64,000 nucleotides of DNA from Lumnitzera littorea (GCA_024138015.1 JAMXBB010000007.1:66656421-66720420), one strand, 5' to 3'. Positions 49,432-62,733 are shown, numbered from the stretch's first letter. Made by a program: numbers and translations. The notes: generated by a model from the letters alone, not told the origin.

Positions 49432-51939
49432 TGTAACACCCTACCTTTTAAGTGTCTACTTAAATTTTTTTTTTAAACTCTTGGTACTTGAAGTTGGTTC
49501 GTTATTACCATCTTTGATTTAAGGATAATGAAGAACTTGTATCTAATCTGCTCTTTTATTCCATAAACAATTACTTTCAAATAATTTCTCATTTGATATG
49601 AAAAACAACTGTAAAAGCTTCCACATTAGTGAGCCGTACTCAAAGTAACACAATCATATACATCTATACAATATAATAATTCTTTGCAAGTATACATCTT
49701 TGGCTACTATAACTATACTAAATCTTTTGTAAGGTAATTGCTTTCTTATAAAACTATCTTCGTATACTTAAGCCATATCATATAGTCAATGACTTCTCTT
49801 AAGAACCTATCTTTAGCTAAAGTTTTGAAGTCTCCTAGTTACTTTGACTCTTTTGTCTATTCATTCCATAACTTGAGGATAAGAGAAACTTATCCCATCA
49901 GTTACTACGGGTTGAGCGAGAGTGGATAAGCATACAACAACAAGCATATCATTTAAGTAATTAGTCCAATCACATCAACTTATAGTTTTGTTTACTAAGT
50001 AAACTATGCAAATGTGATAAGCACATGTCATACTCATACACGTGACATGCATTGGTATCGATATCCTAACTTAGCCTAGCAACTCATTCGGTTTGGTCGA
50101 TTTAAACTAGGCATTTGGACAATAAATCCAAGAACTTAGTAAACATTTCAACCTAGCAAAACTACGAAGCATAGTTAAAGTTTTGATCAATACAAAACTA
50201 TATGCACGAAATCTTAGCTTTATCAACTTATCTTAGCAAAATCATAAATTTTAGAGGATGACCTGTAGGTCCTTTTCATGCCATGCCATGCCATGAATGC
50301 ATCAACCAATTCTCAATCAGTATTAAGTATAACAACAAAGCTTAACATGTTCGTCTTATCTTTGCTTTAAGTTCTGAGTTAGCTTCTGATTTGAATACTT
50401 GTTATAGCATAAGTTTTCATAAGTTTTTAATTACAACTAGGTGTATAATTCATCACATTAAACATTGCCGGCATTATACTCACAAAGTACAGCATCACCA
50501 AGTATGTCTATTATGAATCCAAGCAACATTTAGATAATCACTCTAATCACGAACAAGAACATTTACTATCTACTAATTAAATGTAAATCTATACCTTATA
50601 CATGGAAATCCACTTACTTGGCTAGCGGTATAATCCCAATTTACTCGTTAGCGTGAATTTCCTCCTCCATGACTTCACTTAGTAAGAGTAAGTACTTATA
50701 AGGTCAATTATAGGTCATGAGTATATATATATGCACATACTAGTTAAATAGTCGCTTGTTGGTTGTTAGTTTGTTGTATGCTGGTTTTGATTCAATCTTT
50801 GAGTTTGATTTTGAGTTAGCTTCTAAAACAACTTCTTATTACACTATCGTCTTAGTTGCCTTCTGACTCTATTATCTCTAAAGTTTTGCGGAAAATCAAC
50901 CTCTAAACAAGCTTTTGAATCCTCTATTTTTTACATTTAATGCATAAATTTTGCTTCTAACTCATTCTTTAACTATCATTCTTGTGTAAAATTTATTTAT
51001 AGAACCTCTAAGTTATCCTCTACCTTTAACTAATGTCATAAAATTTAGTTGATTTACTCACTTTTCTTTCAAGTTATAGTTATAAGATCAATTTAAAACC
51101 TTGAATAACACTTCAAACAACCTGTCTCAACTTCATTACTTCTTAACTCCTTATACATTATATCATAATTCATCAATTTTTCAAATCCAACAAGATAATC
51201 AAATACCGACTTCTATAAAAAATAGGGCCTCACCAGAAAATAGGTCTCTAACCATCCATGGCGACTCCTACCTTATTGGCAGCTCTAGTTGCCAGTTGCT
51301 CCTTGTGGTGGGGTGGTCGGTTGACTTTTAACTCGTCCTTACTTTAAGGAACCGTCTAACTCCCCAAATCATGCACCAATTTTCATATTTTTACTAATTT
51401 TAGCTATTTTATCCTTTTAGCTCACTCAGATTTTTCCTAGATTATCACTTGCATGAACAAAATGTTGGAAAGTGTTTTTGAATTTCCTAAGCTATTTAGA
51501 TGTTAAAATGGATTTTCTTTCTCTCCTCTACAAATTCCAGGCTTAACTATCATCGAAATTAGCATGTTAATTTCATCTCCAACGCATCAATAGCTGTCCA
51601 TGTAACTCCACATGCCTACAATCTTAATCTTAGCTATTCCTTTATTTTTTTTATAATTTTTTTTATTGATTTTTGTTGATTTTCCTATGTTATTTTGGCC
51701 CAAAATGTAAATAATTATGTTATTTCAGCTAATTATGGGTATATGTATGTATTTAAAAATTCCACATGACATACACATATATTCTACGTGTTATTTTATG
51801 TTCCATAGTACTTTTATTATATATATAATTCATCTTTAATGGCATGTTATGTTTTAGGGCTCAAATGCGAGCTCCCGATAATTAACAAATGGATTCAATA
51901 AAAAATATGATTTATTGAAATTAAATATTATATATACAC
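49432..51939 (+). mobile_element. Probable solo LTR I (2.5 kb)
   Basis: It starts TGTAACACCCTACC, a classic long-LTR start, and carries gggttgagcgagagtgg about 480 bases in, as in solo LTRs E, F, G and H. A TATTT duplication is possible at 49427-49431 and 51940-51944. The right end then reads atatacac rather than CA, so the end is uncertain. No coding or LTR pair is seen inside. Confidence 0.45.
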
Positions 51940-51944
51940 TATTT

Positions 51945-53058
51945 TGAGAAATTGATCCTATTGCCACCCTTTGTCTAATTTTTATGACTTTATATTAAAT
52001 TGGCTCAATTTGGACGAAATTGTCCAGAGACCTTAAATTGTTCCGAACACTTTAAACTTCTTAACTCATATTAGTTAGTTTAATGACTAGGGTGCTTAAT
52101 CAACTAGGGTTTCATAGGGGTAGTTTTGAAAAAGAGTAAAATACACAAAACCCTACCTGTAAATAACCCTTTTAAACCAATTAGTCATTATCTTTTCTCT
52201 CGTTAGCAGTGATAGAACCTTTACAATAGCAGTGTCATCAAGCAAAAATTGTGTATCTAAAATGGTAAGGCACAATTTCTCTAATAACAGGCCATGTAGA
52301 AATGGAAACTAATCACAAAAGTTTGATTATCAAGGTTTCTTTGGTTGTGGTGTAAGTTTTGTCATAGAGTCCATCAAAAGCCCTAATCAAGCGGTTAAAT
52401 GAGGTACTTGTCAATTTTAACTACTATTGTTGTTGAATCTTTAGATTTATAGTTTTGTTATTTTTGTGAAACACATTGGAGTGTTTTCTATCACTAAGGA
52501 CTTTTAGAATATAAAAGGAGTGGTTTTTAGATCATGTGGTACATTATGGTTGATTTGGTAAAAGGTTCTTGAAGGTTATGGTAGAAGAAAAGAGAAAAAG
52601 AAGAGATTAGGAGGATCATGGGCAAGATTACGCCACCCATAAACCTCTTAGGTGAAGTTAGTGAGGAAATTGTAGCCATAGAGTGGAGTTTTTGAAGGAT
52701 GAATGGTTTATGACCAAGATCACGAGTGTGAACTTGACTATGAACTAGGGTGTATTGTGAGTTGGGAGAAGTATGACCATGATCGCAACTGTGATTCTCC
52801 CAGTAAACTTTGCATTTTTCTATTTTCTCTATTTTACATTTATTTTCTCTTTTTTTACTAAATCTAATACATAATTAATCATTTTAAAGTAATTTAAAGC
52901 AATTTGTAACTTTTAGTTTGCAATTATTAACTAATTGTATATCTAACCTATGGGATTGAGATAGAAACATGAAGATAGAATTAGAGTTTTAGAATTTAAG
53001 AATATGATACTTAAAGAACTGTGCTTTATGTTATGCTTTAGGCATAGACGTTGACTCA
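51945..53058. other. LTR-like intergenic stretch
   Basis: No gene is seen. At 52590-52800 there are three words related to the palindromic units at 47550 (gatcacgagtgtgaac, gatcgcaactgtgattc), so part of this is probably another Athila-like LTR scrap. Confidence 0.35.
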
Positions 53059-53063
53059 GTATA

Positions 53064-56000
53064 TGTTATGACTGGAGGGGCTTTCAAGTCATAACGGTAC
53101 CTTTGTATATCGTAGGAAAATTCAATATCAATCTCCTCTATCGATTAGGAATCTTCGTCACAATATATAAGACTTCTACTACAACTAGATCCCTATAATA
53201 GACATGCACTAAGTAATAGTAAAGCACTAAAGACATCAATTAATTAACATAAATAGGTTCATAGATAATCTCAAGGTTAATGACCCCATAAAATAAGGTT
53301 TGCAAATCATAAGTCATAAGGTAACTTAACAGTAGTCCATTAACACTACTAAATTAATTAAATACAAATAACTAAAGAGTCGAGGAATAAAAATCAAAGT
53401 CCCCTCATTCTCTCTTCTTCCCTCTAAATCCCTAAAGCTGAAGCTACTGCTTTCAGGCATACTACAGCTTGATTCTAAGCACAAATGAACCTACTTCAAT
53501 AAAAAACTATGGGAGGTTAAGGTATAACTAGCCTAGTGAGTAAACTTCCTATTATACTAGCTAACAATATTTAAGCAAGTTATTTAAATATGCATATGAA
53601 TGCTTGAGCAATCATATGCAATACAAACATTGTATACAACCTACTAGCAATTGTATGTGGCATGATTTTATGCTCATCATTGTTTGGGTTAGGAGGTATT
53701 TAGGTGTGTCAAGACCTAGGTCCTCATATCCAATCCAATTATAAGTTCTCTTAACTTGGCCCTAAGCAGTAGACATAGCTTAACCTCATGTAGAAGGAAG
53801 CACTCTTCGGTGCTTCATAGTTCCCAAAGGCTGAGGCAAGTACTTGTTGTACAATTATTTTGTCAGATTATAATTAAATAACATGGTATAATAATTTAGA
53901 TCCAATTAAGTATAAATTCTTACTCTACTGTATAGTGTTAATGCTTTTTTATAAATACAATAGAGTCCAATTAATAGCAGACACTCCAATTCCTTATTGA
54001 CTAATGCAACAAACGAGGTATTCAATATATTAAAGTGTCTTACAAGCAATTTCAACTCAAGTACAAACACACACAATTTCCTATAATCACCCCAGACATA
54101 GTAAGTTAATATCATATATAATTTAAGTGCTTTAAACTATAAGCACAGATAAGGTAAGATAAGTGTTAGTATACTCGCTTAACTATGATGCCTAGCAATC
54201 TAAATGATCTTTGGTTGAGTTGATCTATAGGTCTAAATCACTTAAAGAATGTAATTATAATAAATAAGACCTCTATTCTATACTATACTATTAACTTATT
54301 TCACTATAATTTCTGATTTTCCTCATTTTGTATACTGCATAATTTTTCATTTTATAGTTGATTTTTATTATTTTCAAGTGATCACTCATGTGGTGAGGTT
54401 CATTTGTTGAGATTGGACTTGAAACAGTTCGGTTTGCCCTGTACAAGGTCATTAGTCATAGGCTTGTGTTTGACTTTATGGGTTTTGAGCCTTGATTTGG
54501 GTTTAGGGTTATAGTTTGGTTATGAGACCTTCCATTTGGGCTCTTAAGCTTTTATTTAGACATTTTGAAGTAAAATTTTTAAAATATCTTCTAAAGTTTT
54601 CATTTGGGCCTTAAGTTCACTTTTATTGGTCAAAATGGGCCCCTTTTGCTAATTTCATGTATAAACCCTGTGTTGGGCCTATAAGGGTTTTCCAAATGAT
54701 CTATTATGCTTATTGAGCCTTTAATTTGTTCTTTAAGGATTACTTTAAGTTGCTTGTTAGTCTCTTTTTATGGGCTATGGGCCTTGTTTTTGGGTCTTTT
54801 TATCAATCTTGGGCTCATTTCATTACCTAAGGCTTTCATTTTATGTCCAACCTAACCTATTAGGCTTAAATCCTTATAAGCCCAATAAACATTACATTTT
54901 TTACTTGAGAACAAATCTAGTTCTTTAAGTTCTTTGGGCTTTTATTCAATTTCCTAAAACCCTCCATTTAAGCTTCTAAGCCATCATTAGTGTACTTAAC
55001 TTTGCTAATTAAGTTCTTAACCTCAATTAACATTAATTAATCATGTTGTTAAGATAATAAATAACAAGTTGTAGCTTAATGTGTTTCCTTAAGGTGGTGA
55101 TCAAGTTTAGAGGGTTTTGCCTTATCTTCCAACAAAGCACCTTCTAATGTGTTTAAAGCTTCACTTAAACTACCTTCTAAGCTAGATTCGACAAGAAATT
55201 AACATTAAATTTTAAAATATGATGGGGAATATAATATACATGTTTCGACCATGGTAGGCTAGTGGGTTCTAAGTAGTTTTCCTTCAATTTTTTATAGACA
55301 GCTTACAAGTTCTAACTTTTAGACAATAAGAAATCCTAATGCTAGGTTCATTACATTAGAGAGTTGCATGTTTATATATATTGTCCTACTTATAACATAT
55401 ATGTAAATATGATGTCCTTTTAGTTCAAAATCTCTATATTTTAAGGAAATGGTACTAAACTTGTGATAGAAAGGAGTTAGATATAGGTTACCTGGCTTTC
55501 AAGAGGTGAGGTGTTGAAGTGGTGAGCTCCTTCTCCTCTTCCTTGTGTTTGCCAATGATATGGAGCTCCTTAGGGGGTAGTGTTTGTGTGTGTGTGTTGA
55601 TGGGTAAGGGAGGGAAGAGAAGAAGTGGTGGATGGGTGGTTAGTGTAGTGGTCTAGCGGAGAAGAGGGGTACAATATGGTGTGTGTAGATTTGCGTGCTA
55701 AGTCAAACCTCCCCATAATCGTCGTTTGACTGGCTAGCAGCAAGGTGAACCGGGCTCGGGCCGGTCTGGCCTAACTGGTTGTTTAAGAGCTAGTGTCAGC
55801 TCTTTAGTTTTTTTATTTCCATATTTTTGTAAATTAGTGTAAATAATTTTCCACCTTCTCTCATATTTCTATTTTTTTCTCCACATTATTGTAACACTAA
55901 CAGTTTATGTGTACGTTACATGTAGTGACAATGCATGAATGATTCGCTGTCATTTTTTCTTGAAATTTTATTTTGTTTCAAAATAATTGACTTAGATTAT

Positions 56001-57489
56001 GTGAGTATAATGTTACTTTAATAATGTTAAGAAAAGTGAGAGAAATTATAAAGGAGAAAGATTTGTTATTCAATTCTTGGAATACATTATCAATACAGAA
56101 AGAAATAAATTACAACATAACTATTAACTGTAATTTTTGATATCACGTTACAAAATATTATTTCCCATGTAAAAATCTCTCTAGACTTTGTAATGTGTTG
56201 GAGAATTACTCAAGTTGTGTAGTGTAGAGACTAGACTGGTAAAGTAACGAAATGATTGACATTTTGAAATAGAAAAGGGGATAAAGAGAAGAGAATAATT
56301 TGGGGAAGAAAAAGTGTAGAGATTAAAACAGGATGTCATAACTCATGAAGGAAAAAAGATAAACTCAATTACAGATGGTGAGATGATATTTTGGTTTTTT
56401 TATTTTCTTTAAAATAAACGAAGTTCAGGCAGGTCGAACCACCGATGAATTGGCGATTTGAGCCCACTGGTTTATAGGCTTACCAAGTCAGTGGGTTTAC
56501 TAGGTTGAATCGCTTAGGCTCTTAGGGCCCAACATGGTTTATAGGTTAGTTTAGGCTTACCCACCTTCAGGTTGGATTAATTTACAGTTCAAAACTGGCC
56601 TTTACATAGGTCTAGGTGTGTATGTATTTGAGAGGGAGAGAGATGCAGGCTTAGGGTTCCGATTTTGGGGAGTAGGAATGGAGAAGGTTGTTGGGGTTTT
56701 AGAATGAAGAAAAATGAAGGGGAAGTGAGGGTATAAAGTGTTAGCCATGAGGGAAAAAGAGGAGACAAGATTTTGCTATTTTGGGCAAAAAGTACATACC
56801 GTTTTTGGGACCACTAATGTTACGTGATGCACTACCAAATTCAGTATGATTCTTGTCTATTAAAGGTACTATTGCCCATTGACGCACAAGTTTATGTAAA
56901 CTAATTGTTTTGGCATCTTCTACTTAATTATTCTTATCCATTTGTTAATTAAGATACACTTTGGCTAATGGATTAAGATATAATTAGTGTACTTAATGGT
57001 GATTAAGTGTATGGGACACCGATTAGGGTTTGCTTAGGGTTTTGTTGTACTAAGCTATGCTAATTAAACGTAGTGACTCATATTATCTAAATTATTGATG
57101 ATCTCTAACAATCAAAATTATTCGTGATTAGTAGATCTCGTAAAAAGTAAGAATGTTAAGGTTTTAGTGTGATTAGCAAAATTGTTTATAATTAGCAAAT
57201 AATTTAGCTATATATTTTAGGTCTATTAACTATATTAGGTTTTTTGACATTCAATTAGGGTTTTAGGCTAGCTTATTGAGTGTTGTTTTAGATTTTTTAA
57301 TCAAGGTTTAGGGTTTAATAGTACAATTAGGGCTTTCATTGTTGTTAAGGTTTCTACACTTATCATTTAGGGGGTTTTATTTACTTTATTTAGGGTTTTA
57401 ATCATTTAGATTTTGAGAGGTTCTAGAGATCTTCCTTTGGCTCTCTTTATTGACTTCAAGTTTAGATCCAAAAATTGGTAGTTTTTACA
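53064..57489 (+). mobile_element. Solo LTR H (4.4 kb, possibly with a nested MITE)
   Basis: It begins TGTTATGACTGG, matching TGTCACGACC with transitions, and ends ttttACA. The flanks are GTATA (53059-53063) and GTATC (57490-57494), a 4-of-5 duplication. It carries cctagtgagtaaa about 470 bases in and a TTTAGGG-rich tail (57020-57400), as in F and G. It is about 0.6-0.8 kb longer than F and G, which the possible hAT-like insert would explain. No coding region. Confidence 0.7.
55744..56613. mobile_element. Possible hAT-like nonautonomous insert in solo LTR H
   Basis: The left part has GC-rich subterminal sequence gaaccgggctcgggccgg; the right part has ggcccaacatgg and ends ggcctttacata. Such G/C-rich ends in an AT-rich interior are typical of plant hAT MITEs. 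Terminal repeats CAGCAAGGTGAAC and (reverse) TATGTAAAGGCCAG match only loosely, and the 8-bp duplication (ctggctag versus ggtctagg) is doubtful. Confidence 0.3.
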
Positions 57490-57494
57490 GTATC

Positions 57495-59512
57495 AATCTA
57501 GTTAGCGATCTAGGTATGAATTAACATTGGTTATTGCTTGTACTTATGTAGATTAGTAATACATAGACTAGACTAATCATTATTAGGAATGCCAAGTGGC
57601 TTGTTGTGTGTGCTTAGCTATGCTTAGGGAGTTGTAGTACTAGTGTTCCTAAGGTAGTATGTCATTGATCGGTATGTAACAATACCTAAAGTGGAGTTGT
57701 ACACCAAAAGGATATGAGGTAGATTTAGGGTGGTGTTTAAGGTCACAGTATTGGTATCTCGTACCGTTAGATTAGAGGTATCTGATGATTACAGTACCGA
57801 TATCCTTGTGGAAGCTTAGATTTCAGGGACTATAGTGCCACTGTCTCAGTTTGGGATTTCGTTTGATAAGGATCATGAAAATCCTAATATTGTTTGATGG
57901 CTTGATGTGAAGGAATATTAATTGGACTCTTTCTTACTTTTGTTGCATTAATGAATGTCGTTATATTGCTTATGTAGCATGTGCATGTGTTTACGGTTAC
58001 ATGTATTAGACTTTGGCTCGTTCCTTATCTTTTTTAGCTACACAAGCTTTAGTCGAGCTAATATACTATGATGAAAATTGACGATTTGTATCACTACTAC
58101 TAGGATGGGGAGAGTGGTGAATATGTTTACTATTATGAGGATGGAATTTGTGTTTAAGTATATTTGAGAGAGGATTGTAAGGATTATTAACACAATTATC
58201 TCTTCTTTTGTTCTAGCAAGATTCATTAAGAATAGTTAGACTTCCAAACGTTCTCTATTATTTGTGGTGTAAAAGTCATTTACGAGTTGTGTTGAATATC
58301 GCTAAAGAGTTAACATTATGAGTTTATTTGGAGATAAATATCAGGAATTGTAGGTTATAATCAATGCTTTAGCACGTTATTAGCTATTAGCGACATATAA
58401 CTGTCGGTAGTATCTTGAGTTTGGGGTATTCCAAGGAAAGTACAAAATTCATATAAAACTAATAATAAGATGATGTTGATTACAATGAAAACACGTTTAG
58501 ATACTCCCTAAACCCTAATGACAAACTTGTGTTTAACATAAATAAATAAAATATAAAAAGAAACAAAAGTAAAATACGTCTGCAAAGGAAGATGGAAATA
58601 AAAAAATAACTTGGTTGCTCCAGGCAACACCTGGTGGACAGTAAGCAAACTCGGTCGGTAGTATGAGTCCGCTACTGGATGGACTATCTCGCATGGCGAC
58701 TACTGCTCGGTGATGGCAATTTCACTGCGGGAGCTACTATGGCTCTTCCTATTGCTGGCCAGTGGGAGCTGTTGCAACTTGGCCTACGCTTGATCTGCTA
58801 GTTGTTCGACTTTCGATCAACTCGTGTGTCCTTAGCTCGAGCCGTAGCATTTTGTTCTTTTCCCTAGCTCGAAACAAGTTTCGTTGAACCCAGTTCCCAT
58901 CATCCATTTCCTTTAATTTCCTTCTTTCATTTTCTTCATGTCTTAACGAACATAAAAACACATTTCATACTATTTTTACCCTTTTTTTTTTCTTTTCCCC
59001 TTTATCACTTATTTCTGCTCATTAGTCATTTCTCTTTTATTGAAAATTGCTAGACACAGTATAAGACACATGTAAGAAATATAAGAAAATGAATTTAGGC
59101 TTATAATTTTTTGACATGATAAATCTTTAATCAGCACATATAGACTCCAAGATTCTTTCTCATAAGTTAACAATATAAAAGGATATACTGTGTTGAAGTG
59201 GTGCATGGTATTCATTCACATGTTACGTGTTCAGCTGCAGTTCTTGAGCTCGATGATTTATTACCTTCCGGTATTAATTTACGTTATGATCGTTGATGCA
59301 GAGAAAACGAAGAAAATATCATAGTTTTTTTGGCCAATTATATTTTCTTGTTTTTTGGCCAAGAGGTAATGATATAATTTGGATTCGTGAATTTATATCA
59401 CCATGAAATTCAAGATTTATTAACTTATTTTAGTTTTTTGAGTTCTTGAAAACCGAAATGGAGCGGATCGAAAATTGAATTCGAAGTTAGACAAATATGA
59501 GGGTTATAGATA
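57495..59512. other. Intergenic region without a clear gene
   Basis: 57500-57860 resembles LTR interior (repeated gtaccgatatc-type words). 58600-58900 is GC-richer than its surroundings and holds the weak fragment listed separately. Nothing else is recognised. Confidence 0.4.
58749..58961 (-). pseudogene. Possible coding fragment, unknown
   Basis: A 70-codon open frame is rich in K, R and E with a heptad-like stretch (LFRAREKNKMLRLELRTHEL), in a locally GC-rich patch. It could be a coiled-coil piece of a captured gene or element ORF. No start context, splice sites or continuation are visible, so it may be chance. Confidence 0.15.
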
Positions 59513-59803
59513 GGGATAATATCAAAGTCATTTTCTATGTTTTAAGCAATTTTCAATTTCGCATTTAAAATTTGAGATTACATACATCAACCAATCATTG
59601 GTTGCTATATTGCCCTTTTCAAGATAATAGGGATAGTAACTTTAGTAAGTAAAAGTTTAATTACTTCAGATTTTAGGAATTGGATATAAAATGTGACAAT
59701 CAAATTAAGATTCAATGAAGTATAATATTTCATAATTTTAAAATTTAAATATAAAAATTTTAAAAAGCACTTAAAGTTCAAATAATTATTTTAATATCCT
59801 TCC
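59513..59803. repeat. MITE-like repeat, copy 2
   Basis: It starts GGGATAATATCAAAG and ends, read in reverse, GGAAGGATATTAAAATAATT, with similar order of inner words (ttttaagcaatttt and tttaagtgctttt). It is shorter than the copy at 43829 and in the same family by its ends. Confidence 0.5.
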
Positions 59804-60429
59804 ATAAGTACATATGGGGTCATTGACCCTATAAAACCATCCATTGACCCTCTGAATCGTAACAAATGCAAAGGTTTGACTAATGGCGTCGATTACTTCA
59901 TACACAATTTGACAGTGAGCATACATTATGCTCTTATTAGACAATTTTTAGTTCAGTTTGCTACATGTAAAAAAGAGTACATATAGTGAAACTTCTATAA
60001 ATTAATAATATTGGGACCATAAAATTTTGTTAATTTAGAGAGGTATTAATTAATTGATAGATTAATAATTCATTAATTCAAATGGTGCTTTTTTTATTTA
60101 GTGGATAAAAATTTAATTACATAAAAAATCATTGTATATTATTAAGATATGTATCATGTTTCATGAATTAATTTAAAAAAATTTCATTTTACATATATAT
60201 TCATGAAAATAAGAATATAAATAGTATTCATTATTTTTAATACTTAAACAATATTCATTATATTGACTAATTAAATATAAGTCACTTGCATCTATGAATT
60301 CATGGTATTAGAACTAAATACATTCAACATATCATGATGAAAGGAACTACTATATAAAAAACATAGAAAAAATTCTTAAAATCATACCTATCAATGGCTT
60401 CTCATCTAAAAAGTGTCTAAAAAGCAACC

Positions 60430-61949
60430 ATGATGGAGAAAATACATATAGCATTATATGACTATAAGAGAGATTACCCCATATGAACTCAAAAACATTT
60501 ATAACATTGTAGAATGATGAAAAATATTATTTAAAAGATAGTCAAGGTACAGTATTAAATACTCTCTAGCAATCATTTGAGTACCTTTCTAACTCAACTA
60601 ACTTAGAAAAAGGAAGGGATACCAAGTGATACAAACCAACAAAATTGTAGACATAGAGAAGATTGCTTGCGAGTGGTTTCTCCAATGCCAAAATTGTATG
60701 ATTATAATTGGAGGGCTAATTTTAGAGAATGCATAAGCAACGATGAAACTTTTATGCTTTCAATAACTTTTCTAAAGTTTTCAAGTAAAAACATGGTATC
60801 AAGTGGTTTCATCATTTCAAAGAGAGTGGTTCAACTAACACACATAACATGGAGATGAAATTGTAGTCCATAAGGGAAACATAAACCAATTTCCTATGAA
60901 AGATGTCTTCAATATGGATGAAATTGGTTTTTTTTTTTTTTTTTTACAAGTTACAGCTTGATTATTCTCTTGGAGCAAAGTAACTAGAATGAAGAAAATA
61001 AGACAAACAAAGACTTACAATTGTTATTTGTTGCAATGAGGATGGCTTAGAAAAAAATTCCTTTATAGATTATTGGAAAGCATGCAAAGCTACATTACTT
61101 TAAGAATGTCAACACGAATAGCTTGAATTGTCAATATGGTGCCAACAAAATAGAATGATGACTAGCATGCTTTTTGACGAATATGTTCATTAGTTGGACC
61201 TAGAAATGCATGGTAGAAGAATTTCGTTGGTGGTAGATAATTGTCCAACCCATTTAGGAAATATTGAAGGCCTATGAAATGTTGAGTTATTTTTCCTTTT
61301 ACTTAATATGAAATAAAAAATCTAACCATGTGACATGGGATAATAAGAATTTTCAAGAGGCACTACCAAGGAGATTTCACCGTAAGATATTGAAAGGCTA
61401 TGAGTTAAGACAATTTGATTTAGAAAAGATCAATGTTTTAGATGCAATCAATCTTTCAATCTTAGCTCAAACAATAAATGTTCAATAAGAGGCAATAGCA
61501 AATTGTTTCTAACACTGCAAATTTTTTCGAGGGATGAAGCAAGCTTATAGAAGTTAAATGAAGCAGTTTCTAAAGGAGACATTCATGAGCTTGAGAAAAT
61601 GATTAATGATCTTGGTTACTATAATAAAATGAATGTCAATCACTTATTGGATCACCCCGGGTGAAAATGATGGATGCTCAAGGATCCAAAGCTTAGAATA
61701 AATTACGGCTAATACCATTGAAAATCCTATTAAGAATGAAGCTAAGAATGATTCAGTACCTTTGGAACCAACCACCACAAGGAAGTACTCATAATAGTAA
61801 CAACTCTTTACACTTTTTTATCGTAGATCAAGAACACGATATCAGAACTTTTGAATGTAACAAGAAAAATTAGAGATGAAATCTAACAATATTTAAATAT
61901 CGAGAAAAAACAAACAATAATAGATTCATGTTTTATTAAATTATCTTAG
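60430..61949 (+). pseudogene. Tigger/jerky-type DDE transposase pseudogene
   Basis: It starts at ATG 60430. The N-terminal CENP-B-type helix-turn-helix reads IALYDYKRDYPI, and the HTH-CENPB region follows (VDIEKIACEWFLQC near 60645). The first catalytic aspartate is in NMDEIG (about 60910-60927). The second is in SLVVDNCPTHL (about 61228-61260), and the third is the D in PCDMG (about 61327-61341). Between them VNTNSLNCQYGANK is typical of plant Tigger proteins, and the C-terminal ELEKMINDLGYYNKMNVNHL (about 61590-61650) matches the family tail. Stops, shifts and an 18-base T run right after NMDEIG destroy the frame. In life it would bind the element ends and catalyse cut-and-paste at TA. Confidence 0.9.
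60928..60945. repeat. Poly-T run inside the transposase
   Basis: Eighteen T directly after the first catalytic motif; it replaces several codons and shifts the frame. Confidence 0.95.
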
Positions 61950-62733
61950 TTATGTTTATAATTTTAGAGAATTATTAATTTATGATATCGACGAGATTAT
62001 AGATTTATATAAGGGTCTTTATAAAAATTATTATCTTATTAATTTATCAAAATTACTAATTTTGCAAATTGACCTAAATTGGGGAAAAAAATTATTTTTA
62101 AAAAATTATTAATTTATTGAATATTAATTTATGAAGATTTAACTATATTTTATCTAGAAAAGTTGAACCGACTCTTTTAACTTTTGGATCTCATAAGGTT
62201 GTTAATGCTTGTGCAATTCTGGGGCATGTGTTTCGTGAATAATGTCTTCCTTTTGAGATTAGTAGTCAAATCCCTTGGTTTGATAAATTTGATTGTGCGT
62301 GATTGAAGTTCATAGATTTGATTGTAAAACATGGAAGAATTTGAAAGACTTATTTTTGTATTTGGACAAACAATGCATGATAGAAAATTGATTAAAGTGA
62401 CAATGGCATATTCAATCCTTCACACGAATATAATTCGTTTAAAATTTGTAAATCTGAAATGGTTTGGAGAGATAAAAAGAATCAAATCTAAGAAAAATGT
62501 TACTTAAAATATTAAATCTTATAAAAACTATAATATCACCGTATTAATAGAAAGCGGATATATATATTGATATACTCACGTTGCGTATACATAAAATGAA
62601 TAAAATTATATAATATAATTAAATATATTTTAATATTGATAAAAGATAATAATAGATGAAGAAGAAAAAGAGATGAGGGTAGTGAAGAAGATAATTGGAG
62701 GAGAGAAAGAGAAGAAGCAAGGGAAATGTTGGA

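Larger units (their letters stand above)
59984..62145 (+). mobile_element. Tigger/pogo-like DNA transposon (Tc1/mariner superfamily)
   Basis: The terminal inverted repeats are TAGTGAAACTTCTATAAATT at the left (59984) and, read in reverse, TAGTTAAATCTTCATAAATT at the right (62145). Each is flanked by TA, the target duplication of this superfamily. The plant Tigger consensus starts CAGTAGAACCTCTATAAATT. The inner repeat ATTAATA continues on both sides. The 2.16-kb body holds a decayed transposase in plus orientation. Confidence 0.9.
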
